Shown piece after piece: positions 16,283-24,597 of a DNA stretch of 49,462 nt (the stretch's first letter is position 1; the number at the start of each line of letters is the position of its first letter). Source of the stretch: Candidatus Zhuqueibacterota bacterium. GTDB taxonomy: Bacteria > Zhuqueibacterota > Zhuqueibacteria > Residuimicrobiales > JAFGEC01. The notes beneath the pieces were generated by a model, which saw nothing but the letters and a program-made list of their open reading frames with translations, did not search any database and was not told the DNA's origin. The stretch covers positions 1 to 49,462 of the forward strand of contig JAFGEC010000238.1 in NCBI GenBank assembly GCA_016931775.1, in the 5' to 3' direction. The position numbers and the translations under genes are program-made.

Positions 16283-17218
16283 TCATTTGCCGGGATATGC
16301 CTGGCCCTGTAATTCGGCGACTAATTTTTCTGCTTCCATGGCCGCCTGACAGCCACTACCCGCAGCCGTAATGGCCTGCCGATATATGGAATCCTGAACA
16401 TCACCACAAGCAAACACACCGGTTATATTGGTTCTCGTTCGCCGGTCGGTAATAATTGTATTGTCCGGTGCAAGTTTAATCTGATCATCGAAAAGATCGA
16501 CATTTGGCAAATGACCGATAAATATAAAAACGCCGTCAACAGGAAATTCTATTTTTTCATTTGTTTTTACGTTACGCAGCACAAGATGTTTCACAGAATC
16601 ATCACCTACAATGCTGTCCACAACTGTATCCCACACAATGCCTATTTTTTCATGCTTGAAAGCCCGCTCCTGCAGAATAGCATCCGCTCTCAATCTATCC
16701 CGTCTGTGAATAATTGTCACCTTTTTAGCGAATCGAGTTAAAAATAATCCTTCATCCAATGCACTATTCCCACCACCAATAACTGCAACATGTTTGTCTT
16801 TGAAAAAGAATCCGTCACACGTTGCACAATATGAAACGCCTTTACCTGTGAGTTCTTTTTCGCCGGCAACATCCAGTTTTCTCGGTGTTGAGCCCGTTGC
16901 GATAATAACTGTTTTTGCTTTAAATTCATTTGTCGCTGTTTTAACAACTTTTACATTACCTGTTAAATCGACTTGTGTTACCACATCGTCCAAAATTTCC
17001 GCGCCGAATTTTTTTGCCTGTTTCTCCAAAGACTGATACAATTCAAAGCCACCCAGGCCATCCGGAAAGCCCGGAAAATTTTCCAAATCATCCGTCAAGG
17101 TTACCTGGCCTCCTTTTTCCATTCCGGAAATCACCAAAGGATCCAGATTAGCCCGGGCTGTATATATGGCCGCAGTAAGCCCGGCAGGACCGGAACCGAT
17201 GATTATAACATTATACAT
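16283..17218 (-). CDS. trxB: Thioredoxin-disulfide reductase
   Basis: FAD/NADPH enzyme that reduces thioredoxin. The 311 residues show the FAD loop IIGSGPAGLTAAIY, ATGSTPRKL, the redox pair CATC (Cys131, Cys134), the NADPH loop IGGGNSALDEGLFL and the closing GVFACGDVQDSIYRQAITAAGSGCQAA. The frame could begin at a TTG (17230), but the ATG at 17218 has GGAGG at 5 bases and starts directly with the FAD strand. It lies 58 bases downstream of greA on the same strand. Confidence 0.97.
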   Translation of the reverse strand: MYNVIIIGSGPAGLTAAIYTARANLDPLVISGMEKGGQVTLTDDLENFPGFPDGLGGFELYQSLEKQAKKFGAEILDDVVTQVDLTGNVKVVKTATNEFKAKTVIIATGSTPRKLDVAGEKELTGKGVSYCATCDGFFFKDKHVAVIGGGNSALDEGLFLTRFAKKVTIIHRRDRLRADAILQERAFKHEKIGIVWDTVVDSIVGDDSVKHLVLRNVKTNEKIEFPVDGVFIFIGHLPNVDLFDDQIKLAPDNTIITDRRTRTNITGVFACGDVQDSIYRQAITAAGSGCQAAMEAEKLVAELQGQAYPGK

Positions 17219-17276
17219 TTCCACCTCCAAATTTTAAAAGATTTTATTTATTAGATAATCCAGGGTGGATTTTTCT

Positions 17277-17747
17277 TCAAAATATTTCAACAACTTTATA
17301 AGATAAAATCCCAGCTGGAACTTTTATCTCCACTATATCATTCACCGACTTGCCGATAAGTGCTTTGCCGACAGGTGAATCTCCTGAAACAGCGTCAGGA
17401 TCAAATGTATTAAACTCAGCAGTGGGAACAATTTCGTAAATGATCTCTTCCTTGCTCGCAACATCGACCAACTTTACTTTACTGCCAATGTGAACCTGCG
17501 AGGAGTTCATCATCTCTTCACTCATAACTCGGGAACGAGCCAGTGTTTCCTCCAGACGCGCAATTTTTCTTTCTATCAGAACTTGTTTTTCTTTTGCTGC
17601 CGAATATTCAGCGTTTTCACTCAAGTCGCCATGCTCTCTTGCCTCAGCGATGGCTTTTATGATATCCAGCCTGTCAACCTTTTTAAGCTGAATCAGTTCT
17701 GAATGCAGTTTGTCAAACTGGGCTTGAGAGAGATACATCGGTTTCAT
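17277..17747 (-). CDS. greA: Transcription elongation factor GreA
   Basis: Rescues stalled RNA polymerase by stimulating transcript cleavage. The 156 residues contain the N-terminal coiled-coil with the catalytic-tip acidic segment EAREHGDLSENAEYSAAKE near residue 35-53, and the C-terminal FKBP-like domain ending in PAGILSYKVVEIF, with SPVGKALIGKSVND before it. The start has GAGGTG at 5 bases. First in a probable greA-trxB-LiaF-like operon. A strong terminator-like hairpin lies in its leader, described separately. Confidence 0.97.
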   Translation of the reverse strand: MKPMYLSQAQFDKLHSELIQLKKVDRLDIIKAIAEAREHGDLSENAEYSAAKEKQVLIERKIARLEETLARSRVMSEEMMNSSQVHIGSKVKLVDVASKEEIIYEIVPTAEFNTFDPDAVSGDSPVGKALIGKSVNDIVEIKVPAGILSYKVVEIF

Positions 17748-17783
17748 TTATACACCTCATTTTTGTTCGATCTTTGATATAGA

Positions 17784-17829
17784 TAAAAAAACAAACCGAA
17801 TCCCAAAACAGCAATTGGATTCGGTTTGT
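17784..17829 (-). terminator. Terminator-like hairpin at the 5' end of the greA leader
   Basis: Perfect 13-bp stem ACAAACCGAATCC/GGATTCGGTTTGT (17791-17803 and 17817-17829) with a 13-base loop. Read on the minus strand it is followed by seven T in a row and then ATCT. It sits between the predicted greA promoter and the greA start codon, so it would stop most greA transcripts after about 45 bases unless it is read through. On the plus strand no T run follows. Confidence 0.78.
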
Positions 17830-17836
17830 ATATTGA

Positions 17837-17865
17837 AAACTAGTAAAAAAAAGTCTTCAAGTCAA
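17837..17865 (-). promoter_or_regulatory. greA: Predicted greA promoter
   Basis: On the minus strand, TTGACT (17865-17860), 17-base spacer, TAGTTT (17842-17837). The start site would be close to 17830, immediately before the hairpin. Confidence 0.5.
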
Positions 17866-17945
17866 GGAAAATCTACACTTGTATGAAAAAGACTTGATTT
17901 TAATAACTTTGATATTAAATTGGTAAAAAAATAAATGAGCAAACT

Positions 17946-18461
17946 ATGCAAAACGACACCATTATTGTCGTCATCACAACGGGCGGAACCATTGAAAAAT
18001 CCTATGACGAAAAAACCGGGATTTTGGTCAACCGGGGTTCGCATTTAAAAAAAATGTTAAAAAGACTACGGTTACCGTTTGTCCAAATTAAACATTATAA
18101 TCTTCTGTGTAAGGATTCTCTGGAAATGAGCCTCGATGACCGTTTGAATATTTACAAAACGGTCATGACCAGCCTCGATAAGGACAATTCACCCATTGTC
18201 ATTTTACACGGAACAGATACCATGCAGGAAACAGCACAACTGCTATATGAAAAAATACCAAATCCCGCATTTCCCATCATTATGACTGGAGCGATGAGGC
18301 CGTTTGGATTCGAAAACTCCGATGCATTGCAAAATTTTACAGAAGCTTTGTTGGCCGCTCAGCTTATAAAGGGAGGCATATATATTGCCATGCATGGTAA
18401 AATTCATAGAATGCCGGGTATAGTAAAGGACTATGAACGCGGGACATTTGTTAAAATATAA
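17946..18461 (+). CDS. Single-domain asparaginase-like protein
   Basis: Only the N-terminal domain of the L-asparaginase/glutaminase fold is present (171 residues against about 330 for the full enzyme), ending cleanly after that domain. Catalytic positions are kept: Thr15 in TTGGTIE, Thr90-Asp91 in HGTDTM, and a Lys in the GIVKDYE segment. MTGAMRPFGFENSDA is a strong family signature. Short stand-alone asparaginase-domain proteins occur in several phyla, so this need not be a broken gene. It may hydrolyse asparagine or a related amide. It is 11 bases before the xylanase gene, suggesting co-transcription. Confidence 0.82.
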   Translation: MQNDTIIVVITTGGTIEKSYDEKTGILVNRGSHLKKMLKRLRLPFVQIKHYNLLCKDSLEMSLDDRLNIYKTVMTSLDKDNSPIVILHGTDTMQETAQLLYEKIPNPAFPIIMTGAMRPFGFENSDALQNFTEALLAAQLIKGGIYIAMHGKIHRMPGIVKDYERGTFVKI

Positions 18462-18472
18462 AAGGATCCAAA

Positions 18473-20584
18473 ATGAAAAAAACTTTTATCTTAATATTCA
18501 TTCTGCCAATCGGCTATAATTACGCACAAGACATTCCTGCAGGCGGTGAAAATGTACTGGGAGAAAATCCCCTTTCTCGTTTCACTGTTGTTGGGAGCCA
18601 GTATTGTATAAAAAAGACGGTAAATGTTGAAGGGCAGGAATTTGACCGGGCCATACAAATCGAAACGGTCACACAGCCCCCCTTGACCTATAACCTGCAA
18701 CTGACTGCGAACACATTATCATCCATCGATAAAAACGATGTTTTATTGGCGGTTTTTTGTGCTCGAGGCATTCAATCCAGCGAAGAAACCGGAGAAGTGA
18801 GGGGAGAATTTGTATTCGAACAAAACGGTGATCCCTGGACAAAATCAACAACCTATGCTTTTAACGTTGTTGCCGATTGGAAACATTTTTTCGTTCCCTT
18901 TAAATGTGCAGATACTTACGCTTCCGGTGCCGCCCACGCCAATTTCCGGCTTGGTTATGCTCCCCAAATTATTCAAATCGGAGGTGTACAGTTAATTAAT
19001 TATAAAAAAACTTTAGACATTGAAAATCTTCCTAAAACCTCCATCAGTTATGCCGGTATGGAATCCGACGCACTTTGGCGTAAAGAAGCGGCGGCGCGGA
19101 TCGATCAATATCGAAAAGGCGATATAAAAATAATTGTAAAGACCGGACCGGGGCTTGCGGTCGACAATGCGCAAATATCTGTAAAAATGCAAAAACATGC
19201 CTACAAGTTTGGTTCCGCTGTAGCTGCCTCCCGGCTAATGGAAAATTCCCAAGATGCCAAAAAATACCGGGAGGTTATTCTCAACTATTATAATCGGGTT
19301 GTGATGGAAAACGACCTGAAATGGGCCCCCTGGGAGGACACGAACCGGCGTACAATGACGCTTGAAGCGCTTGACTGGCTCCGAGATAACGACATCGAAA
19401 TCAGGGGACACTGTCTTGTATGGCCGGGTTGGAGCAGAATGCCCGACGATCTGGAAGAGCATAAAGATGATCTTGCCTATCTGACCACACGTGTCAACGA
19501 GCACATTTTAGAAGAAGTCGATGCCTTAAAAGGCTATCTGGTTGACTGGGATGTTATAAACGAGCCCTATTGGAATCATGACCTCATGGACCTTCTCGGT
19601 GACGATATAATGATCGACTGGTACAAAACTGCCAATAGTATGGATTCCAATACCCATCTTTATTTGAATGACAACAATATCATTTCAGCCGCAGGTCTGG
19701 ACAAAACGCATCAGGAACATTTCTACAATACCGTTCAATTTCTTCTGGATAACAACGCTCCTATACATGGTTTAGGTACCCAGTGTCATTTTGGCAACAA
19801 TGTAACACCACCGGTGAGAATCCTAGAAATTTTAAATAGACTGGCTGAATTTGGCCTGGAAATTCAGACAACGGAATTTGACATCGATTCACAGGATTCC
19901 GAGCTGCAGACCGCATATACCCGCGATTTCATGACGGCATATTTCAGCCACCCCGCCACTGTGGGAATTATAATGTGGGGATTTTGGGCAGGACAACATT
20001 GGAAACCGGAAGCCGCACTTTACGATGAAAACTGGAATATTCAGCCTCACGGGCAAGCATGGCTCGATCTTGTTACCAAGGAATGGTGGACGGATGAAAC
20101 CGGCCTGACAAATCCCCTGGGTGAATACCAATCACGTGGTTTTCTTGGGGATTATCAGTTTCAGGTCAAATATAACGATACAACGATCCACCATACTTTT
20201 ACGCTCACGAGAGGCGGAATCACCATCGTCATTTCAGGTACGGATGTAGTTATAAAATACGGTGACCAGCCGGTTGAGGACCATACTCATTCCACCAAAT
20301 ATCCTCCACAATATAAACTCTACCAGAACTATCCAAATCCGTTTAATCCGCACACGACTATTGAATACGCCATTCCCCGGAAAAGCCACGTTACTTTAAA
20401 GATATACAACACAGCGGGGCGATTGGTAAAAACGTTGGTTGACCGATATCAGCAGCCGGGACAGTATGCAGTGATATGGGGTGGATGTGACAACGATGGA
20501 GAGCCTATTGCAAGCGGCGCGTATTATTATCACTTGACAGGCGAAAACTTTGATGCAAGGAAAAACTTAATCTTTATTCGATAA
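18473..20584 (+). CDS. Secreted GH10 endo-1,4-beta-xylanase with T9SS sorting domain
   Basis: Cleaves internal beta-1,4 bonds of xylan outside the cell. The 703 residues are arranged as signal peptide (1-18), a beta-sandwich resembling a family 4/9 carbohydrate-binding module (about 30-175), a linker domain (about 200-245), the GH10 barrel (about 246-540), and a C-terminal sorting domain (613-703) starting YKLYQNYPNPFNP. The acid/base is Glu364 in DVINEP and the nucleophile Glu468 in QTTEFDID; MENDLKWAPWE and IRGHCLVWP are further GH10 signatures. AGGA precedes the ATG. It heads a run with a barrel protein, a sulfatase and a DUF1080 protein. Confidence 0.95.
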   Translation: MKKTFILIFILPIGYNYAQDIPAGGENVLGENPLSRFTVVGSQYCIKKTVNVEGQEFDRAIQIETVTQPPLTYNLQLTANTLSSIDKNDVLLAVFCARGIQSSEETGEVRGEFVFEQNGDPWTKSTTYAFNVVADWKHFFVPFKCADTYASGAAHANFRLGYAPQIIQIGGVQLINYKKTLDIENLPKTSISYAGMESDALWRKEAAARIDQYRKGDIKIIVKTGPGLAVDNAQISVKMQKHAYKFGSAVAASRLMENSQDAKKYREVILNYYNRVVMENDLKWAPWEDTNRRTMTLEALDWLRDNDIEIRGHCLVWPGWSRMPDDLEEHKDDLAYLTTRVNEHILEEVDALKGYLVDWDVINEPYWNHDLMDLLGDDIMIDWYKTANSMDSNTHLYLNDNNIISAAGLDKTHQEHFYNTVQFLLDNNAPIHGLGTQCHFGNNVTPPVRILEILNRLAEFGLEIQTTEFDIDSQDSELQTAYTRDFMTAYFSHPATVGIIMWGFWAGQHWKPEAALYDENWNIQPHGQAWLDLVTKEWWTDETGLTNPLGEYQSRGFLGDYQFQVKYNDTTIHHTFTLTRGGITIVISGTDVVIKYGDQPVEDHTHSTKYPPQYKLYQNYPNPFNPHTTIEYAIPRKSHVTLKIYNTAGRLVKTLVDRYQQPGQYAVIWGGCDNDGEPIASGAYYYHLTGENFDARKNLIFIR

Positions 20585-20606
20585 CTTTTAACTGGAGGAA
20601 AATAAA

Positions 20607-21194
20607 ATGAAGACGATGATCGTATCATTTATATATTTGCTTGGTATGAATTGCTATTTGACGGCACAAAATTATCCGACAGATGCCGGCAGCATGATGT
20701 TCGGCGGGGACGTTAGCTGGACTTCTGCCAAAGGCGATCTGTATGAAAACTCAACGGGAGAAAAGATGGTGACTTTTGAAATGGATCCTTCCTTTTCATA
20801 TTTTTTTATACCCGGATTGGCGGCCGGTGTAAATGTTCTTGTGGAAAAAGTATCTCAGGGAGATGTTTCGAATACCACGTTGGGAATCGGACCGCGATTA
20901 ACCTGGTTTCCGATCAGACCGGATAAACGGGCGATGATAGAAGGAGCGACAATGCCTTATGTCGGTGCGGCATACATCCTTCTAAAAAATGTAAAGGACG
21001 CCGGATCAAACGAGGTGGAAGCCACGGGATCGATGATTAAACTTGGAGCGGGAGTACTTTACTTGATGGCAAATAACTTTGGATTTTATGGTGAATTGTC
21101 TTATTCAATGGATGAATTGAAACGTGAAAATCTCGACGCGCAATCAGGAAACCAATTCAGATTTGCCATTGGATTGAAAGTATTCTATCTTTAA
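20607..21194 (+). CDS. Predicted outer-membrane beta-barrel protein (OmpW/OmpA-like fold)
   Basis: Protein of 195 residues with a signal peptide (MKTMIVSFIYLLGMNCYLTAQ) and beta strands ending in FRFAIGLKVFYL, typical of small outer-membrane barrels. No enzymatic motif is seen. GGAGGAAA precedes the start. It lies between the xylanase and sulfatase genes with gaps of 22 and 14 bases, so it may serve in surface binding or passage of oligosaccharides; this is inference from position only. Confidence 0.72.
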   Translation: MKTMIVSFIYLLGMNCYLTAQNYPTDAGSMMFGGDVSWTSAKGDLYENSTGEKMVTFEMDPSFSYFFIPGLAAGVNVLVEKVSQGDVSNTTLGIGPRLTWFPIRPDKRAMIEGATMPYVGAAYILLKNVKDAGSNEVEATGSMIKLGAGVLYLMANNFGFYGELSYSMDELKRENLDAQSGNQFRFAIGLKVFYL

Positions 21195-21208
21195 CCGGGA
21201 GATAACTC

Positions 21209-22609
21209 ATGCTTCCCAGAAGGAATTTTTTAAAAACAGTCGGGAAAGCGGCATTCCTTTCTCTGCTAAACTGCAATTTGGTGCAAAAAAAGCCGAATTT
21301 TATATACATCCTGGCGGATGATTTGGGATATGGTGACCTGGGCTGCTATGGCCAGAAGGAAATAAAAACACCGGTTTTGGATTTGATGGCTGAACAGGGC
21401 ATAAAGTTTACCGATCACTATGCCGGCAGTACCGTTTGCGCACCGTCCCGATGTTGTCTGATGACCGGTATGGACTCCGGACACGCGCAAATTCGTGGAA
21501 ACGGCACGGTTCCGTTGCGTGAAAGTGACCGAACTATAGCCGAGATTCTGAAAAGTAACGGATATAAAACAGGTCTTGTAGGGAAATGGGGTCTGGGAGA
21601 AAAAAACTCCTCCGGCGAGCCCACTAAGAAAGGTTTTGACTACTTTTTCGGTTATCTCAACCAAATCCACGCACACAATTATTATCCGGATTTCCTGTGG
21701 GAAAACGAGGATAAAATACCCTTAAATAACAAGGTAAAAATTATTGATTCCGGATACGCCAAGGGTATCGGTGGCGCCGCAGAAGAAAAAAATGTCTATG
21801 CACACGACCTTTTAACATATAAAGCGTTGGAATTTATTGAAAACAATTGCAGCGCACCGTTTTTTCTCTATCTCGCCTATACCATTCCCCACGCCAACAA
21901 CGAGGCACAGGGAGTACTGGGCGTTCACGGAATGGAAGTTCCGGAATATGGCATCTATAAAAATAAAAATTGGCCCGAAGCTCAAAAAGGACATGCCGCC
22001 ATGATCACACGGATGGACCATGACATCGGCAGATTAATTAAAAAATTACAAGAACTGCAGATCGACCGTAATACTTTGGTCATCTTTTCAAGCGACAACG
22101 GTCCGCATCGCGAAGGTGGCAACGATCCTGATTTTAACGACAGCAATAGTATATTTCGGGGAATTAAAAGGGACCTGTATGACGGAGGAATAAGGGTACC
22201 GATGATTGCCCGATGGCCGGGAAAAATAAAATCCGGCTTAACCAGCGATCTGCCCTGTGCTTTTTGGGATATTTTACCGACATTGGCAGAATTTGCTTCT
22301 GCACAAATACCACCCAATATCAATGGTATTTCACTGGTTCCGACGCTGACTCGTGGACGCCAAAAAAAACACGACTATTTATATTGGGAATTCCACGAAG
22401 GGAAAGCTTCTCACCAGGCTATTCGTTTATATGAATGGAAAGGAATCCGCAAATCGCCCGATGGTAAACTGGAATTGTACAACATTGAATCAGATCCAGG
22501 AGAAACGAACAATATCGCGAAGCAACATCCGGATATTGTGAAAAAACTTGAATTGATTTTGAATCAAGGCCGTACGGAATCCGAGCACTGGCCGTTAAAA
22601 TTTGGATGA
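21209..22609 (+). CDS. Type I (formylglycine-dependent) sulfatase
   Basis: Hydrolyses sulfate esters, probably on a polysaccharide. The 466 residues show the sulfatase N-terminus IYILADDLGYGDLGCYG with metal-binding Asp pair, the maturation motif CAPSR (Cys77 to formylglycine), GKWGLGE, and SSDNGPH near residue 295. The N-terminus RRNFLKTVGKAAFLSLLNC combines a twin-arginine RRxFLK pattern with a possible lipobox (LLNC), suggesting export folded by Tat and perhaps lipid anchoring. It needs a formylglycine-generating enzyme, not seen here. The exact substrate cannot be read; the neighbouring xylanase hints at a sulfated or mixed plant/algal glycan. Confidence 0.92.
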   Translation: MLPRRNFLKTVGKAAFLSLLNCNLVQKKPNFIYILADDLGYGDLGCYGQKEIKTPVLDLMAEQGIKFTDHYAGSTVCAPSRCCLMTGMDSGHAQIRGNGTVPLRESDRTIAEILKSNGYKTGLVGKWGLGEKNSSGEPTKKGFDYFFGYLNQIHAHNYYPDFLWENEDKIPLNNKVKIIDSGYAKGIGGAAEEKNVYAHDLLTYKALEFIENNCSAPFFLYLAYTIPHANNEAQGVLGVHGMEVPEYGIYKNKNWPEAQKGHAAMITRMDHDIGRLIKKLQELQIDRNTLVIFSSDNGPHREGGNDPDFNDSNSIFRGIKRDLYDGGIRVPMIARWPGKIKSGLTSDLPCAFWDILPTLAEFASAQIPPNINGISLVPTLTRGRQKKHDYLYWEFHEGKASHQAIRLYEWKGIRKSPDGKLELYNIESDPGETNNIAKQHPDIVKKLELILNQGRTESEHWPLKFG

Positions 22610-22613
22610 AAAT

Positions 22614-23231
22614 ATGAATCCTCTTTTATTCTATATGTTATTTTTGACTTTGCCGGTTTTTGCAGGTGAAACTCATCTCGACAGCGTAGGGCAGTTGTTC
22701 GACGGCACATCTCTTACGGGTTGGGAAATTACCGATTTTGGTCCCCAGGGGCCGGTATACATAAAAGAAGGTGCAATTATCCTCGGGATGGGTGAAGGGT
22801 GCACAGGTATCACTTTTCTCAACTCTTTTCCTGAGATTGATTATGAAGTCCATTTGCAGGCAAAAAGAATTGCAGGAAATGATTTTTTCTGCGGCATGAC
22901 TTTTCCTGTAAAAAAAGAATCCTGCACTCTCATTATCGGCGGATGGGGCGGTACGGTTGTCGGACTCAGCAGTATCGATGGTCTGGACGCCTCGGAGAAT
23001 AGCACCGGAATATATAAAAAATTTGAACGGAACACCTGGTATGATATCAGACTGCGCGTGACACAGGATTCAATTCAGGCTTGGATTGATTCTGAAAAAG
23101 TGGTTGACTTTGAAATCAGCGAGCACTTTTTATCAATCCGGCCCGAGGTAAACCTCTCAAGACCGTTTGGAATCACGTCGTGGAACACTACGGCTGCTTT
23201 AAAAAATATTAAACTTTTGAAACAAAAGTAA
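22614..23231 (+). CDS. DUF1080-family secreted protein
   Basis: Protein of 205 residues with signal peptide (MNPLLFYMLFLTLPVFAG) and one jelly-roll domain. The opening LFDGTSLTGWEI is the hallmark of DUF1080 (also called 3-keto-disaccharide hydrolase), and the later NTWYDIRLRVTQDSIQAWIDSEKVVDF fits the same fold. Some members act on 3-keto-glycosides; others are probably binding modules. The frame begins at a TTG overlapping the sulfatase gene, but the ATG at 22614 directly begins the signal peptide and is preferred; it follows the sulfatase stop by 4 bases. Probably the last gene of the xylanase-sulfatase unit. Confidence 0.85.
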   Translation: MNPLLFYMLFLTLPVFAGETHLDSVGQLFDGTSLTGWEITDFGPQGPVYIKEGAIILGMGEGCTGITFLNSFPEIDYEVHLQAKRIAGNDFFCGMTFPVKKESCTLIIGGWGGTVVGLSSIDGLDASENSTGIYKKFERNTWYDIRLRVTQDSIQAWIDSEKVVDFEISEHFLSIRPEVNLSRPFGITSWNTTAALKNIKLLKQK

Positions 23232-23237
23232 GAATAC

Positions 23238-23266
23238 TTGACATTTATAATTTAGAATAATACATT
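23238..23266 (+). promoter_or_regulatory. Predicted promoter of the PilZ mini-operon
   Basis: TTGACA (23238-23243, full consensus), 17-base spacer, TACATT (23261-23266). The start site would be near 23273, about 37 bases ahead of the first gene. Confidence 0.6.
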
Positions 23267-23309
23267 TCAGTAAGACCTGTTTTGTTAACCAAAGGCAAGG
23301 GAGGTCATT

Positions 23310-23672
23310 ATGATGAAAATCAACCAAAACTATTTGGCGATTTTATCCATCGAAGTTCAGGATCTGCAAATGGATATTCAGGAATTGATCAAGCATTGTG
23401 AAGATGAAAATGCCAATGGACATCTGACCAGTCATGTTTTTATGGAAAATCTCGCGCTTTTCAACAATGAGTTGCTGGGCGTTCAAACATTTCAAAAAAT
23501 CATTACGCAGACGAATCCGGAAGCTTTTGTAAATCTTGATGATATGATTAGATATTTGCAGTACAATTTTCAGGAAAAGATTGAAACTTGTGGTTTAGCA
23601 AAAGCCATTTCGTACTATGTAGACAGGAAACTTGTCAAGGTCAGACGTTATGTTACGGAGAAAATCAACTAG
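23310..23672 (+). CDS. Hypothetical protein, helical, 120 residues
   Basis: I do not recognise this protein. It is predicted to be largely alpha-helical and soluble, with an acidic first half (QMDIQELIKHCEDEN) and a basic end (YVDRKLVKVRRYVTEKIN). GGGAGG lies 5 bases before the ATG. It is immediately followed by a PilZ protein (3-base gap) and a small membrane protein, forming a three-gene unit behind its own promoter, so a role in c-di-GMP signalling is possible by association only. Confidence 0.68.
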   Translation: MMKINQNYLAILSIEVQDLQMDIQELIKHCEDENANGHLTSHVFMENLALFNNELLGVQTFQKIITQTNPEAFVNLDDMIRYLQYNFQEKIETCGLAKAISYYVDRKLVKVRRYVTEKIN

Positions 23673-23675
23673 GGC

Positions 23676-24008
23676 ATGGACAGGAACATTAACAGACGAA
23701 AATTTATTCGTGTAAAAGCGCCTCTCTTTTACAAGCCTGCTCGATTCTATGTGCCGCGAAAACCAGTTGTAGATATCGGTATGGGTGGATTAAGGGTATA
23801 CAGCGATGAATCTCTTAAAACAGGGCAGCGCCTGAAAATTTCTCTTTATTTGCCGGACAATCAGAAACTATCCTTTTATGTTAAAGTTGTTTGGATCAGC
23901 AAAATTTTCAAGGCAACGGCAAAATTTGATATCGGATTAGAATTTATTGAAATTTCTAAAGAGGCCCTGCATAAATTATCGACGGTTCTGGAAAACCATG
24001 CCCATTAA
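23676..24008 (+). CDS. PilZ-domain protein
   Basis: Likely a c-di-GMP receptor. The 110 residues are a single PilZ domain: an N-terminal RRKFIRV (RxxxR-type motif, residues 7-13) and VDIGMGGLRVYSDE, matching the (D/N)xSxxG motif except that the usual Ser is Gly. The beta-barrel follows (LKISLYLPDNQKLSFYVKVVWI and FDIGLEFIEIS). The Ser-to-Gly change could weaken nucleotide binding. The ribosome site is weak and close, consistent with coupling to the gene 3 bases upstream. Confidence 0.85.
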   Translation: MDRNINRRKFIRVKAPLFYKPARFYVPRKPVVDIGMGGLRVYSDESLKTGQRLKISLYLPDNQKLSFYVKVVWISKIFKATAKFDIGLEFIEISKEALHKLSTVLENHAH

Positions 24009-24023
24009 AAAAACGGAGGATCG

Positions 24024-24323
24024 ATGAAAAAAGTAAAATTTTACTTTTATATATTTTTATTTCTTGCAGTTGTAATAATGGGATTGTATCTTTATCATTA
24101 TTTGATCGGTTTTACGCCTGCACGGCAAAATGAGATCAAACACGTAAAATCAGACATCATCGGCCTTAAACGGGTCGTGGAACAGTATGATTGCAACGGC
24201 AACGTTATCAATCGTTATGAAGGACGTTACAAAATAGAGATTGAAGGCGGTTTTGTCTCATTTACACATCAAGGTAAAAATATTAAACTGAGTGGAACAA
24301 TACAAATACGGGAGGTGGATTAG
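24024..24323 (+). CDS. Small membrane-anchored hypothetical protein
   Basis: Protein of 99 residues with one N-terminal membrane helix (FYFYIFLFLAVVIMGLYLYHYLIG) and a small outward beta-rich domain. The family is unknown. CGGAGG precedes the start. It is the third gene of the PilZ unit, 15 bases after the PilZ gene. Confidence 0.65.
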   Translation: MKKVKFYFYIFLFLAVVIMGLYLYHYLIGFTPARQNEIKHVKSDIIGLKRVVEQYDCNGNVINRYEGRYKIEIEGGFVSFTHQGKNIKLSGTIQIREVD

Positions 24324-24380
24324 TTAGCACCAAAACAAAACCAGAGATGACGAATCGTTAGGTTACATCGTCAAAAAAAT

Positions 24381-24407
24381 ATTGACAGTACATTTTTTAG
24401 ATTGACA
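24381..24407. promoter_or_regulatory. Tandem ATTGACA boxes before the CotH gene
   Basis: Two identical ATTGACA heptamers at 24381-24387 and 24401-24407, 20 bases apart start to start (about two helical turns), about 200 bases upstream of the CotH start. Either could be a -35 box; the second has GATAAT 19 bases after it. Downstream, hairpins CTCGA-tct-TCGAG (24442-24454) and TCGGTGA/TCACCGA (24476-24500) suggest a structured leader. Confidence 0.35.
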
Positions 24408-24597
24408 TCTTTTTTACGCTGGTAGTGATAATTATAGCATCCTCGATCTTCGAGCGTGTCCTCTATTGCTTCCCGTCGGTGAAAAATTTTTAATCACCGA
24501 ACTACCTGTTTAACTTTTAATTTTCTCTACTCGGGTCCTGGTTGACGAGTTGTGGAAAAAAACATATTAAATATTTTAAGGAAAGAAATAATTACTC

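Noticed and set aside
24421-24540. Possible riboswitch or tRNA in the CotH leader
   Set aside because: Two hairpins exist, but no cloverleaf, no conserved riboswitch core (for example GEMM) and no T-loop motif could be matched.
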